From: Varroa destructor
Taxonomy: Eukaryota; Arthropoda; Arachnida; Mesostigmata; Varroidae
Direction: 5' to 3'
Assembly: GCF_002443255.2 (NCBI RefSeq)
Contig: NW_019211458.1
Coordinates: 31,891,319 to 31,955,318, forward strand
DNA length: 64,000 nucleotides
Below the pieces are notes generated by a model. It saw only the letters and a list, made by a program, of their open reading frames with translations. It did not search any database and was not told the origin of the DNA. Positions 38,635 to 51,855 of this stretch are shown in pieces (within the stretch, counting starts at the first letter, position 1; every line of letters starts with the position of its first letter). Both the position numbers and the translations under genes were made by a program.

Positions 38635-39520
38635 GTGTGGCTTGATTTTAGTTGGCGCAACTCAAGATTCAAGGGTGAAAAGAAAACCTGTATCACACAT
38701 ATACCAGCATTACTTCATCCACCAAGTGTATCGCAGCTTGCTCATGCGACATACACCCACGGAACACGAATGCAGTCATAAAAATGCTTCCAAAAACAAT
38801 GTCTCACTGTCAAAATCGAAATTTCCTATGTATGATGTACATGCATTGCAATGCATGTTTCTGTTCGACGGAATAGTTCCGAGCGTTTGCACGTGAAAAA
38901 AACTTCTAATGTGTTTGATTTAGTAATAGGTTGCCTTGAACTACGTGCACTGATAATATGTAAATACATACACGGAAACAATACTACAGTGCTACGTTGC
39001 GCTTCGGTTTGTTATTTCCTTTTTTGCATGCAGCGATAGAGAATCAGATTCAGCTGTTTTTATCTTGCATACATGTTTGTTTGTTACGAAGCCTACGATA
39101 AAGTACTAAAGGTAAAGGTAAAGATTTAACGGTTTGGAAAGCAATCGCTTGCGTATTTGAGTTTTTTCTTATTTTGTAAATAGGAAATTATATATGCAAG
39201 TGAAAGAGGTAAAGAAGAACATTGGTAGAAATGCAATTCAGAGACGCCACACCTACCTAAAACTTAGCCTAACCTTGAAAAACCTTTCTTTAATCTTTTT
39301 TCTTTTGGGGAAAGCCTTAGTGACGAGTCGGTTGATAGTGCGGCTCGGTTGGATAAGCCCATGGCGTTTTCCGTCTCTTTTTCTGATTTTCTTTTGATTT
39401 CTGGAAAATCGTTTCATTTGTTGCTGAGCTAGTTGTCTCGATGAAACTGTGAACTCGACCAGGATACAGGAGGCGTTTTTGTGGTTAGATAGCTGTATGA
39501 TGAAACGAGAAATACAGGAC

Positions 39521-39521
<1 letters not shown>

Positions 39522-39562
<41 letters not shown>
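39522..39562 (+). repeat. A9 then (TA)16 microsatellite
   Basis: Nine A are followed by 32 bases of TA. The A-run next to the TA-run could be a retroelement tail, but no body is recognisable upstream. Confidence 0.95.
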
Positions 39563-39567
<5 letters not shown>

Positions 39568-39735
39568 TCTAAAGATTTACTCGACAAGAGCTTTCTAGGA
39601 TGCATTTAAGTCGTTAAGTTTTCACGATGATTTATTCATACAACTTCAACATTAGGTGACAACATTGGCTAAATGATGTAATGTAAAAATCGGTCTAATG
39701 CTTCAAAGTAAGATTTAGGAGGACATTTTTATAAA

Positions 39736-39770
39736 AGAAGCTTTTAAGTACTTAATAGAGTTATACGTTT
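39736..39770 (+). repeat. Dispersed direct repeat, copy 2
   Basis: This matches 38598-38634 in the same orientation, sharing a 12-base exact core AATAGAGTTATA. The two copies lie 1.14 kb apart. Confidence 0.5.
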
Positions 39771-42700
39771 CCATGATGAGTAGGCCATAGTTGCCCTTCA
39801 AATGGTTCTCTGCATAATCATAATAGTTGGTAAGGTGGGACTTTATGAAGTGCTAGAGAATTGTTGAAGAACTATATTATTGTTACAGAGGACGTGTAGA
39901 GCAGCTGAAGTTGCATTAATTATGTCGTCCTTATAATTTCTGATAGTGTTGAAAAAAGATCGACAATAGGCGCCGTTCTGTCGCCGAATACAAAGTACAA
40001 AGCATCAAAAAACATCTTCAGAATTTATGCAGTCATTTAGCTCTCAAGGAGAGATGGGGTAAGCATAAGCTGAGATGTAGTCAAGGCACGACTGACCAGT
40101 GAAGTTAAATTGCTGCACGGAGCATATCGTACGTACATGATAAAACAAAAGAAATACGAACATTTCGCACAAATGCGTTCGTGAAGAAAATCTGAGAAAA
40201 GTCTTTCGGCAGCCTTAAAAAAGTCATTGGGAACCTTAAGAATACACACTAAACTTTATTTACTCCTACAGTTACTACATTTTATATTTATTTTACTTTG
40301 ACAGGAAAAAAAATATAAAATACAAACTGTCAAATGACTCTTTTCCAAACTTTTAAAAGACTTTAGCCCCAGTGTGAGCTTTAAGTTTGCGTTCAAATTT
40401 CCATCTTGAATGTCCGTCTTAAAGACGGCCGTGTTCCTTAAAATGAGTACAATGAATTTTTGCAGGCTTATAATCTTTAAGGCAAAAGCTGCAATGACCC
40501 ATCTTTGATGGAGAGTGTGAAACTTCCTAAGGTTTCACTAAGATGTCCGTGGACACCAACAGAGAGTGATGATACGGCACAAATCGAAGTCCTGAATGCA
40601 AGAACCATACTAAAATTCAGATTTAGTCAGCAACAAGGCGCAAGCGTGGTGAGAATTTCCAATTCTCGCTAGTCAGAATTACACGAATAAAAATCAGTTT
40701 CATATAGAAACAAGAAAGAAGTAGATTTATAGTAATGCTATTAAAACGCTAACAGTTCGGTGAGACTGCTCAGTTAAGGGAGTTTCAGTAAAACGTGCTC
40801 GAAGCGTTCACACTTGAGTATTGAAGAGCGTATATTGGGAAACACAATAGGAATAACAATGAGTATGACATAGATGCTTGCGCTGCTAATCTCTATAACG
40901 TGTGATCCAGTGTATAAGTGACAATAAATGTAGCTCTGGCCAAATTTCGATTATTATTTTCCTATCTTATGGTTCTCTCGCATAGGAATATAAATTTTTC
41001 TTTTATGTACTTGTACGTTTTGTTTTTCTACACCGAAAATCTGCCTATTCGTCTCTCAGGCAAAAAATTATTGTTTTCATATTCTCCACTGGAGTCATTC
41101 TAATTGTATGCGCTATGTCAGGACTGCAGTAAGTTCATCTTTCTGTAGTAGAGCCGTCTCTATCATGGCCTCTCCGAAAAGCTGCCAGATATTAAAGCAA
41201 TATCCTTAGGCCGAGCTTGTAACACTAAAGATACTCTATTAGATCACCAAACGAATGTATGGACAAGATTTAAACTTACTAGCATAAGTTGTCTCCAATA
41301 TACTGAGAAATCTTACTTTGAGCATATCTATAGTGAGAAAATGCGAACGAGCCGAGGCCTAACGAGTTTTCAATGTGTGCATTAAAGTAGTGCAGCCAGA
41401 CAAAACGCTGAAGAATTAATACCGCGTTCTAAAAAGCTTTCGTGCTGCCCCTGGTTATTTTCCAGTGGGTGACCGCAATTTCGTCCTCTTCTAAAATTGT
41501 GCGACTTTATTTTTTTGCTTTGAAGACGTCTGCTTCACAAAAAGCCTAAGAGTTTCTACTCTGTTCGCACGGATATCCCTTTCTGTGATACCGGTCTCTG
41601 ACCAATTTTTACAAGTTTGTGGTATCAATTTTTATGATACATTGTTGCTTCGAAGCTCATTGTTCTCCTTTTTCTCTCTGAAACCTTCTACTTGAATCGC
41701 TCGGATCTCCGCGACATGCCCCGCCTTATCGTCTTTCTTTGACAGAACTGACTGTTAGACCTTGTCTTTGCGCTTGCCTTTCCGCACCGGTTTATTACAC
41801 AATTCTGTGTTCAACCACCCTTATCACGGGCAAAATAAAGATATATGTGCATTGATTTCGAGATCCGTGCCATCACGGCTGCCAAGTTAGATGCTAAACG
41901 TACCACCCCGAAAAAAACAACTGCGAATAGACATAAGAGTAACAGGAACATAGAAACGTTTGTTTGGTCATCTCAAAATGTCATTACGGGAGATGTTGGT
42001 CATTCGAAACGATAGTAGATAGATAAAAAAGCAAATGGTAGATAGAAAAAGTGCGCGAATTGAAAAGGAGTTCGTGTTACTACGAATTATCAATGTGAAA
42101 GTTGTAGTTATAAAGTTAACTGATCAAAGTATAAACTAATATTAATAGACTAAATACATATGCTTTAATGTTCCCATCTGAAAATATTGAGGTATCCAAA
42201 GTTACGGAGAGCTACAGCTGTCTAAGGAATAATTACCTATTTCATATGTATAAATTGTCGTTTTTCTAGGTTCTGTTTCCTAAAACGATTTGAAGAACAC
42301 TTGGTTTTTGTAACTCTTATAGTATCTACGGCAGGTCATTATTATCATATCATCAACGAAAACTTCTAAATAACACCACGTTTGAATAAAATGCACATTT
42401 TATAATTAATATTAGAACAAAATTTAAAAAACACTATATAAATGTAATACAATTTAAGTCCTGTATGTAAAAATGTTTACTTAAAACTGACTGGTAGAAC
42501 TGACTTAGAATGACTGGTATTTGCACTTACAGACGTATACTACTATCGTTACAAACAAAAAACAGAAACGTAATGAACATAAACGGCGGACACCTGGTGG
42601 GCGGAATTAACATATCGTGAATTAGTCCGTCGCAATGTTTTTCCTCCTTAAAACTTTAGATCTAAGCTTCTCACTCCGCCTAGGAAAACTTACGCGCATG

Positions 42701-43524
42701 TAAACATCTACTCTGGAGGATGGAAATTAACCAGGTATCCTAGACATTTGGGAAACAAGCGTAGCAATTTGCTGGAAACGAGTAAAGGTCTAGAGCAAAA
42801 TGCCAATTGCATGGTATTGCACGCTGAGGTTGTTGTCTTTATTGAATGAACCCCCAATCTAGTCTAAATGTTCTGGTGCAAACTTTGAACTTTCTGATTA
42901 TTCGACAGGAGTTTTGTTAGCTCACAACGAATTAAGCCAAATTTGTTTATATAAGCCAGAGGAAGCCGATGTTACCGTTCTAAAACAGCTTGTTGCAATC
43001 GAATTGTTCGGGAAGGACTGCACTAATATACACGACATTCGCTAACGAGGAGCATATAGCCGACCCGCAAGGCCCATTTCTAAACTACCCCTAATTGACC
43101 TGATTAGGTTTTCGAGTGTCAACAGTATAGGTGGACTAGAACAAACTCTAAAATTATTATTTTTCTTCAATAGAATGATTTATAATGTTGAATGTTACAA
43201 CTTCTGCGGAGGAAATTAATCGAAAATTTTCTGAACTGAAGGAGCGTCGAACAAATCGTCACTGTTCCGTTACGTCGCTTTATGGTTGGTCCTTTTTCGT
43301 TTTAAGCCTTCAGAGAGTTCTGTTATTACAGGTGTTGCCAAAAATAAAGAATCTTTGAGACCCGATTGTCTAGTGAGATAGTTAAATTGCTTAGAACGAG
43401 TTTAACAACCGCCTAGGAATAAGCACTTTCCTTTTTACGTTTTAAGCAGATTAACTGAATTAAATGAAACTGCCACATTTGTTCCTTCGACTCCAACATG
43501 TTCCCTTATTAAATTATACTTATC

Positions 43525-43573
43525 ATATAGTATTTATGTTATTATTATATTATTATTATATAGTATTTATGTT
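43525..43573 (+). repeat. 33-bp tandem duplication
   Basis: ATATAGTATTTATGTT occurs at 43525-43540 and again exactly at 43558-43573, separated by ATT-rich filler. This looks like a simple local duplication. Confidence 0.85.
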
Positions 43574-46159
43574 GTGTGTGATCCTAAAATAACAAAAAAA
43601 GTCTATTGGAATCAGATCAATAGCTACACGAATTAGCGGTTCCCCTTTTACACGGCGACATATGAAACTAGAACGCCTTATTGGCTTTTGCATACGATAA
43701 CATTTAACGCTTTTACACTTTTTTAATATGTTTTACACCAGTCATTTTATCAAGCTCTGCACTGGTTCTGTCTAATTCTAAAGCAGTCTTTTACAGTTAA
43801 CTGTTACCGCCGTCCATTTTAGTCCGGCAACTATATCACGCTGTCGTGTGGTACTCCGAGTTGATATGAATATTTTTACAATTTATTTTTTAAACAGAAA
43901 ATGTGCGCCTGTTGTACTTCCGTAGACTTCAAAACCCAAAACTGCAATTGCTTGAATATTCATAAATTTGTATGCGTTCTCGAGTGCCTCTAACAGCTGA
44001 TAGTGCATACAAGTAATTGGTTTGTACAACAAAAGTAAGATCTGCCATTGCATGAAAAACATATATAAAAAAATATATATAAAAGTTATAGCTAACTTAT
44101 ACGATACACAGGTAAGTTGTTGTGGAATAAAAATACATAACGTATAGCGCTTGTATTGGTTTGGCACGACGAACTTAAGCCGTATCTTGAAGTTATCGTC
44201 TCTACAACTCTGCATCTTAACTTTTCGCACGATACGTCATCTTCAAGATAAACTGTTACCAACATTGTTCCGCAGTACAGCTTTGCCTCCATTCCCGATC
44301 GTCTTGTGCACATCGATTCGCCTATAAATTGTTATCTGAACTTCGCAGTTACTTCTGTTTGATCAGGGACCGACTATTTTAAAATGCAATTCCTTCGTAG
44401 CACCGAAACGACGACCTGCACTTATTCCACAAAATCAAATACTTTCAATATCGGTACGGGATTAGCTTCAGCAATTCGAGCAAATGTGTCTCTTCACCCG
44501 AAAAATTTGCTTTTTCTGCCAGGCTCGCTGATATCTGACATAGTGTCCATTACAAATGGTTTTCAGTGGTCGAGCGCACTGCTCAGCTGCTATATGCTTG
44601 CAAAATTTATACAAAAGTACAGAGATTTATTCGAACCGAACAACGACGTAAACATCCTACCACTACCGCCCTTCCTGGCCTTGCCTTGCCTTTTGTGTGC
44701 CTATCTTTTAGCGATCTACCCGGGTATGTTAACATAAAGAAGCGAGAGCTCCTTCGTCGTTTGCAGTCATAGCACAACACAGGTAAACTAGACAGGCCTG
44801 TTGCCGGTTTATCTGCGAGGTGTCACTCGTTTATATGAAGACTTAGTCATCAGCTAACTACTTGAAGCGCCTATGTCAATAGTAAAAGGAGCATCTGGCT
44901 TGTAATTGGATGAATTACGGCTTTGCCGAAGCTATTTCTGGGTCTTCCTCCTGAAACAGGCGCCGTAAAAACAACACTTCGAATAAACTGCCTTGCCGTA
45001 GAAATTTCCAAAGTGTTCGGAAATGAGAAAGTGCCAGGAGGGACTAAAGAGTGATGATGACGACCTGGTTATGGCGGTCAATTGCTCTTGAACTTTTGGC
45101 AAGAAAATGGTCATTCGATTAGAGCCAACAATTAAATTCAATATTTAACGTGGGCGTAATTAACTAACTTGGCATAGTTTGTTGCAAGGGGTGTATGAGA
45201 AATCGGTGAGATGTCTATTCAGGTTGATGTGTCCTTGCGGACTTATCGTTTTTATCATGCCAAAACTAAAAGCTAAATAAAAGAGGACACAAAACGGTGT
45301 CAGTATAATTCTAAAACTAAGCCAGCTGTCCTGAATAAAGGCTATTTGTTTCGTTTTGCTCAACTTTAGCTCGAAATATTCGAGTCACCTGCTCCGACAA
45401 TTTTCGTAGTAACGTAAAAAGTATCGGAATTCGTCCCATATTTCATGACTGACGGCTTTTGACGAATAGTCGTGCGAAAGCTTCAACTAGAGCAGAAAAT
45501 TATCCTAAAGACTGTCATGTATGGATAAAAACTACAAGTTTTTGCAGAAGAAAGGTCTGTCAGTGACACTCTAAATTAAATTAGATGTCAAAAAGAAGTT
45601 TGTAAAGAAAAGCTCATCAAGAGCGGTTCACAAGGTTTACTCTCGATACGCAGCCAAAGTCCAGCCTAAGCTGAACCCGTAATAATACGGTGCTATAAAA
45701 TATAATAGTTTGTCCCATATTGGATTTCTACTTCCAGTTCCTATTTTCGGCTTGCCAATTATCAGACTAAGCTCAATGACACCCACGGGGACCCACACGT
45801 TCGTTATACAATTGAATTGCCCTCATTTTCCCACTAATAGGGAAATAGGCTGAAACGCAGCATGTGGAGATAAAAATATATAGACAATACGTGCTTTCCA
45901 AAGCATACCATTTTTTCTGTTCTGATCTTGATAACTAATTAGGTCAGCGGTAGGGCTGATCTTGTTATTTACTTGATGAGCGGTAAGTGCCTCGTTAGAG
46001 AAATTATGTCTTACTTAACCTACCAGAAGTAAACACAGAATGGAGTTAAAAATGTTCACAAAATGATAGAGGTCGTAAATATCTGGAAACCCCTTGGGTT
46101 TTTCTGAGGCAATCAGAGAAAGCGCTATTGAGCGTTGCCATTAGTAGGCTTGTAAATAT

Positions 46160-46187
46160 GTATTGTATGGTCTGTATTGTATAGTCT
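46160..46187 (+). repeat. 14-bp tandem duplication
   Basis: GTATTGTATGGTCT is followed directly by GTATTGTATAGTCT, differing at one base. Confidence 0.9.
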
Positions 46188-48883
46188 AAAGATATGGAAA
46201 TTATGGCCGGAATAACGTCAACGTACCGATGTTTTTATACTATGGCAATATTGACGAAGTTACAGAAGTATAGAAAATGAGTCGGTCGTCGACAGTTTTA
46301 ATGGTTACCTCGTTTTTACAATCTATCTTCACTTGCGGTTCTGTAAATGCATAGTTTTACAGGGTTGTTTATTTAAATCAAAATCGAATATGATTCGAAA
46401 ATGTTTATACATGGATGGTCAAGCCTTGATTGTTGTTTTGAATGGTCGGCGCGATCTTAGTTTATACCAGTTCTTTACATTTTCTGAAATACACAAGTTC
46501 TGTATTATTCTATTTTTGTTTCAGCATAAACGCCGCTACGTAAATCTGTATGTATAGAGCAAAGGATGAATATAAATTGCGTAGATATCGCCTTTCAAAG
46601 GGCTGAACTTCGACAATTTTCCTATACGGCTGGATACTTTTGTGAACACTCTGTAATATGCGGCGATGTTCTTTATCATCGGTAGGTGCACAATCTATTT
46701 GGCAGCCTTTTATGGATTTAAAGATAACTTTAGAAGATCTGAGCCATTTTTATAGTGCCCAAAACATAGCAGGTTCCAACAGACAACCGTACAGGTGCAG
46801 TCATCAACACGCGAGAGAATAGGTAAAGTAAATGAAAGCAATTCAGCGTTCTTCCTACCAGAATATTTGAGTTAATGAATTTCCACTGTTTCCTTTCAAC
46901 AAGGAAACCGTCAGGATCTATGAATGCAGCCTATCAATATTGTGCTACCCAGGATGTCGACTGTTTTGTTCTATGTAAGGTCAAAAAGGACGAATCGTTC
47001 CATATAGCTTAACCGTCGAAACAGGAACTCATAAAGACAGTTTTTATCTGTTTCCCTTTAATGGCTTTTCCCGTATTGTATGTTGTTAGGTAGATAAAAA
47101 TGAAGAACTAGACTTCGATAGTGTGTGATAGGTTCCATAGTGGGTGGGACTCGACTTTGTATTTGGCGAAAGGAGATCTGTGTTTAGCGTACGCTACTTT
47201 TGAGAAACGGATATAAGAAGTTTCTACGGATAGACTACTGTGCCGTATAATTATGCTCAGTTGATTATCGGAATAATACGAATTCCATTTGGCCTATTCG
47301 GAATGGGTAATGTACTGTTTCAAAGTGCAGACAATCTGTCGAAAATAGTTAACGGATGGGACGTAAAAAACTATTTGCTAATTCGCATATTTTATAAAGT
47401 TAACAACATTCATTTAGAGATGTGTAAAATTCCTTTTGAAGCTTATAACCCACGTTCGGTATCTCTATAGCGTCAACAATAAGGCTCTCTTGAAACGAAC
47501 CTGCAAGTTCTCATCAGCCATCCATCACTTAATCATGATGTACGCAAGGTATTCCCAAAAAATCATTAAATAATTACCTAAACAAGCATCGCTCTTATAC
47601 TGTATAAATAATTTGCGTCAAGAGAGCTGCCAAACTCCAACGCTCAAATTAACGTTAACGACAAAACGATAAACCCGGAAAATTATAAATCCTTTCTTGA
47701 TAACTTCGCACTACAAGGGGAACACATATCCGAAATCCTTTAAGAATCTACTTTCCTTTTTCAGGAATTTCTCGGTTACCGTTCCATGTTCCGTGTAATG
47801 TCTTTATTGCTTCCGCTGGTTGCTTTCTGCTGTAACGTTTGTCATTTAACTGAACAGGCTGGTACTTGTTTTACCCTAAGATAATCATCATCTCAAGGCT
47901 TGTAGGCAAAGTGCTTAGGCTCCTTCAGCTTGACCTACCGAAGGTCACAAAAAAGCTCGACATAGCAAACCACACAGTTCTGTGTCAGCACAACAGCCAT
48001 TGAAACCAGTCGCAATGGTTGAAGCGAGTTCCCGATTAAGCCAGGCGTGGTTAGGAGGAAATAAACGCAACTGCCGAGCTATCAGTCCTGTTTCGTTCGT
48101 TCCGCTAGATTAGCACCGGACTGGCAGAGTGCGCGTATATAGCGGGTAGCGTGCCGAGCATGCCTTAAAAGACTGTGTGTGCTTATGAGAAGAGAAAGCA
48201 GCCGGCGGCTACAATAGGCTTACAACGTATTATGACCCTTTAGCATAGTCTTCATTGAGCTCACAACTGGGCAGGAGGATCAGAGAGCAACGGGCGAATG
48301 ACACATATATAAATACAATTACAAGTATTTGCTGTCTCAAGAAACCAACTGTAGCCTAGAGTTGACCTGTAGACAGGAGCAAGTATGATCTATAGTGGTA
48401 TGAGGAATGTAAAAGAAAATAAAGGTTGTCTTAAACGTGCCTGCGATAGAGGCACCGTATGAAAACGAATGAAATTGCATGAACCGACATCTTGAAGGGC
48501 ACAGGCTACAATATAACTATATAGCTCCACTAAACAAAAAAAACACTTAGGGGATCCAGGCTCGAGGCCAAACCAAAACAGACTGCTTATTTTGCGCCAA
48601 GAAGGATCAGTCGTTTAGCGGCAGTAGCATCGGACGTAAAACTCGAAAGATATTTAATCATACACCACATGGAGTTTTTAATATATTAGAATTATTGCTA
48701 TACGCTTGCTTATTGCGCCAAAGCTCATGGTACGAAGTTTGCTGAAGACCACTTCATCAAAGGGTATGCTATGTCGTTCGCGCATTGATCGTACAATATA
48801 CATCATACAATAATAGTTAAACTACGAAGAAAAACGCATTGTCACAGTGAACCGTTGCTACAATATCATCAGACTGTTTATTA

Positions 48884-48925
48884 CAGGCAAATCCGGCGCA
48901 GTTCGAAATTGAATATCTTCTGAGC
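48884..48925 (+). repeat. Left terminal inverted repeat of the mariner fossil
   Basis: It starts CAGGCAAATCCG just inside a TA. It pairs with 49996-50037 read on the minus strand, which starts CAAATAAATCCG. Of 42 positions 29 agree, and 9 of the 13 differences are transitions, as expected from long neutral decay. Confidence 0.88.
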
Positions 48926-48986
48926 TAACTGAGCGAGAATGAAGATTTTTTAGGACGTGGTATAGGTGATATCTTATATGTTTTAA

Positions 48987-49875
48987 TTACATATCCCAGT
49001 GCGTCGGCAGTTCTAGACAGCCGATGTAATTTCTCCATCTATAAGCTCTAGATGTAAACTGCTTCCTTATCACTTGCTCTTTCCAATGCATGAGAAGTCC
49101 CGAAATAACACGGAGTTAGATCGAAGAATAAACGCGTTAAGGCCAACGTTGGATATATTCTTACTCAATCCATCAAATGATTAAGGCATGGCGATGAGGT
49201 CTGGCGTTGTCATCGTGTAACCAGACTGCATGTTTTTGCCTCCCGTGCCTACGATCCATGGATGTCCTGAAAAGCTCAAAATAGCGGGCTGCATTCATTT
49301 TTGGGGAGTATCTCATAATGGCAGGTGCTCCTGTTATTCGCTGCTAGTGCTACCATCGCCTTACATCCGACATTACTTGACACTGCCACCGATTTTTTCA
49401 GGATAATGGCATTCTTTCGCCTGGTCCTTCTCCAGCTGGCGGTAGAGGGTGAACCATGTTTCGTCTGTTATAAACCGTATTCTCAAGGCGAATGTTTTGT
49501 TAATTAAAGTTCCGAAAATTGCACATAGAATACACCACGCGCATGTTCAACTAGGCTGGAGTCAACCTTGGAGAGTCTTTTACGCAGTTTCCGCATTTTC
49601 AGTATTTAAGTTATAATTCAACACGTTATATGTAGAACGCCAATTTTGGCCGACAAAGCCTTTAGAGCCTACTTTCGCAAAAGGCTTCTTCAATTGCGCT
49701 TATCTTTCGAATCCCGGCTCTGGTCACCTTTTTCCTGGTCTTCAACAGTTAAATTTCCGTTCTTGAACCATTCTCGCATTACGTTCTCACTGAGAGCCTC
49801 CTTGTGTAATGTTTTCATCAATCTCCGATGAGAGTTCGTAGCAGTGTGATTTTCGAGAAATAGAAATCTGACCAT
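48987..49875 (-). pseudogene. Mariner transposase relic (DD34D type)
   Basis: This is the remnant of the transposase that would bind the terminal repeats and cut and join the element. Reading from the likely ATG at 49875, the first about 60 codons are open and resemble the mariner DNA-binding region (HRRLMKT...EALSE...REWFKNGN). After that, stops and frameshifts accumulate. TDETW at 49451-49468 holds the first catalytic Asp (codon 49463-49465). HDDNARPH at 49194-49217 holds the second (49209-49211), inside a continuous stretch that runs upstream through MNAARYFELFRTSMD. At 49102-49125 the third motif reads FDLTPCYF, so the catalytic Asp has become Tyr (49105-49107), with spacing close to 34 residues. 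The tail ends near LPTHWD. It totals about 297 codons against roughly 345 in the family, so internal deletions are likely. Confidence 0.9.
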
Positions 49876-49995
49876 TAAAAATTGATTTTCTGGACTAAAG
49901 ATGTTTCTTCTTTTTGAGGGCTCTTAGGTAAGCGGTTTTCATCCGCAAAAAATTAAAGTTCGTACTGGCCGAATTTCGCCTGCTAGAGAGGTATA

Positions 49996-50037
49996 GTTCA
50001 AAAGTTATTAAATTTTAAAGTTTGTCGGATTTATTTG
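49996..50037 (-). repeat. Right terminal inverted repeat of the mariner fossil
   Basis: This is the partner of the left repeat at 48884-48925 and is followed by TA at 50038-50039. It lies upstream of the transposase relic and so is the 5' end of the element on the minus strand. Confidence 0.88.
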
Positions 50038-51855
50038 TAACAGCATAGTAAATCTCCATCGCGTCGTCGACCAACGCTAAGAGTAGTCGATCCCTTGTAC
50101 GTATAATGCCAAAGGAGGTCAGTGACCTACATACGTACTTTCAACAGGAGAAATATTCCATAATCAATGTCCTGACAACGCGTTCATGATGCTTGACATC
50201 TTATAGATTTTTCTAGACGCTTAAAAACATCCCCTGTTTTTTTTTAGGAAACAACATATCGGAGACAACCGGCTAAACAGGAGCTTGCATTTCCAATCTT
50301 CCTTGCTCCCTCTGGCTAGAGAGTTGTTAAAGTATATGACAAGGGCAAAATGATGAACTATTCAATGGTTGTCGTGCGTCTAAAACTTGGTAACGAGTAG
50401 ACCAATCGAATTCTAGTTAGCGCCTGTGAGACAAATACTTTCGTCACTAAAATACTCGCTTGGATACTACGAAGTCTTGTGACCTGATGAAAAAAGGCAG
50501 TATTCCTGTAATTTTGAGCCTGTGGCAGCGAGGTAAAACCGAAAATAATTATTATTCGAAACAATAACTCTGATTAAAAATAGTGGACCGTATGATTCCA
50601 CTGACAGGTACATAACTGCTTGTTTTTTCTACCGAAGATGTAGCTGCATGCAATACCTTGTTTGCTTACCATAAACTTACCCTAGAAGCGGATTTCAGTA
50701 CATGAACCAATCGAATAATATTCTATAGACAAAGTACATAGAAATGCTTCCACTTTTCTATAGCTGTTTACTTACTTGTAGCTATTTTTAGCTTCTTGAT
50801 AACCGGGAATGCCATGCTACAAGTTTGAGAGTAGAGCCTGAGTCATACCAGCGTCTTTAACGGAAATGCTAGCACGGATAACAACGAAATAGAGCGGAAT
50901 TTTTTCGTTCGTACAGCATCACGGCGACCAGCTCTTAAACCACTTCAAGTATTTGCTACTTCGTTGGCCAGAATCCTCCACCGTCGAGTCCTGCGTGTTG
51001 TCTGCTTGCCGAAGCGTATTTAGAGTATTACCCTGCTGCTGCTGCCGCCTAGGGAAGAGGTAACGCGTAGCAGACGGTGCGACACTTGGGAACGTTGAGG
51101 ATAAATTCAGTCGTGTATAACAGAGAAGCGGTTACACACTTGCCAATCTTCTGCCTCTTTTTTGCTGGTACTGATGTTGGCGTTGCCACAAAAGGCTCAC
51201 GTCCTAAATTCTACTAGTGGCGGTTAGGCTAAATGGCAACGCAGTACGAGGACCCGGTGAGGTCCCTCGTGGGCTTTGAAAGATAAAAATCCAATTGCCA
51301 AATGTTTTCTGCTGATCTTAATGTAATGTAGCCGGTCCTATGTTGCAGTGTACTTGCAGGGTGCGATTGCGTCTTATGCGCTTTTTCTCATTGAGAGCTA
51401 ACCAAAAATATTTCCAAGTAGCTTTCTTTCCATGTTCTAATATTGCCAATTAGCTTTTCGATGTTTAGATTAGCGTTTATGTCAACACGATTTGCAATAA
51501 AGGTCTGTGATACAACACAGACGGTTTATTTAAGAATCAACGACTGGCTGATTGCTATATATAGGTTAGCATTGTTCAGTCCGATTTTACAACCTGCTTC
51601 TTCGTTTATGACGGGTTGTGGCCTACAAAGGACGATAGGGCACGTAAAATAGCATGTCGAAATTTCATACGTTGTGGACTGAACTCTGCCGAACTTGTTT
51701 TCATTTTTTCTTTGTTGTTCGTTTGTAGCAAACAGAAGTGCTCTCAGTTTCATTAACGAGGCTATGTGACCCGATATACATACGACTGGTCGAATACGTA
51801 TGAGCGTTTCTTGACCTAACAAAAAACACCGCGTTTCGCTCGAAATCTGGCAACA
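50038..51855. other. Spacer between the two mariner relics; nothing seen
   Basis: No terminal repeats or transposase motifs were recognised here. The boundary of the second mariner may lie just left of 51856. Confidence 0.5.

Larger units (their letters stand above)
39771..48883. other. No supportable gene
   Basis: AT-rich sequence with small local duplications. Short hairpins near 40517 (GTGAAAC/GTTTCAC) and 40651 (GAGAATT/AATTCTC) are within chance. Frames at 43883-44230 (minus) and 44384-44737 (plus) exceed 110 codons but have no recognisable content. Confidence 0.5.
48884..50037 (-). mobile_element. Full-length, inactivated mariner (Tc1/mariner) DNA transposon
   Basis: This is a class II cut-and-paste transposon fossil of 1154 bp. 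The outermost 42 bases at each end form imperfect terminal inverted repeats (29 of 42 positions match; most mismatches are transitions). A TA dinucleotide lies immediately outside each end (48882-48883 and 50038-50039), the known target duplication of this superfamily. Inside, the minus strand carries a decayed transposase with mariner hallmarks: a helix-turn-helix remnant, TDETW, HDDNARPH, and a third catalytic motif at about 34-residue spacing. The leader between the right end and the presumed start codon is about 160 bp, as expected for a mariner. Stops, frameshifts and a lost catalytic residue show it is dead. Identity as a mariner is secure; the subfamily is not determined. Confidence 0.93.

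Noticed and set aside
43883..44737. Two frames over 110 codons, one on each strand
   Set aside because: Composition follows the AT-rich background and no domain or conserved pattern is visible.
44932..45141. Frame on the minus strand that looked briefly like a transposase tail
   Set aside because: It could not be aligned by eye to any mariner block, and no catalytic motif lies upstream.
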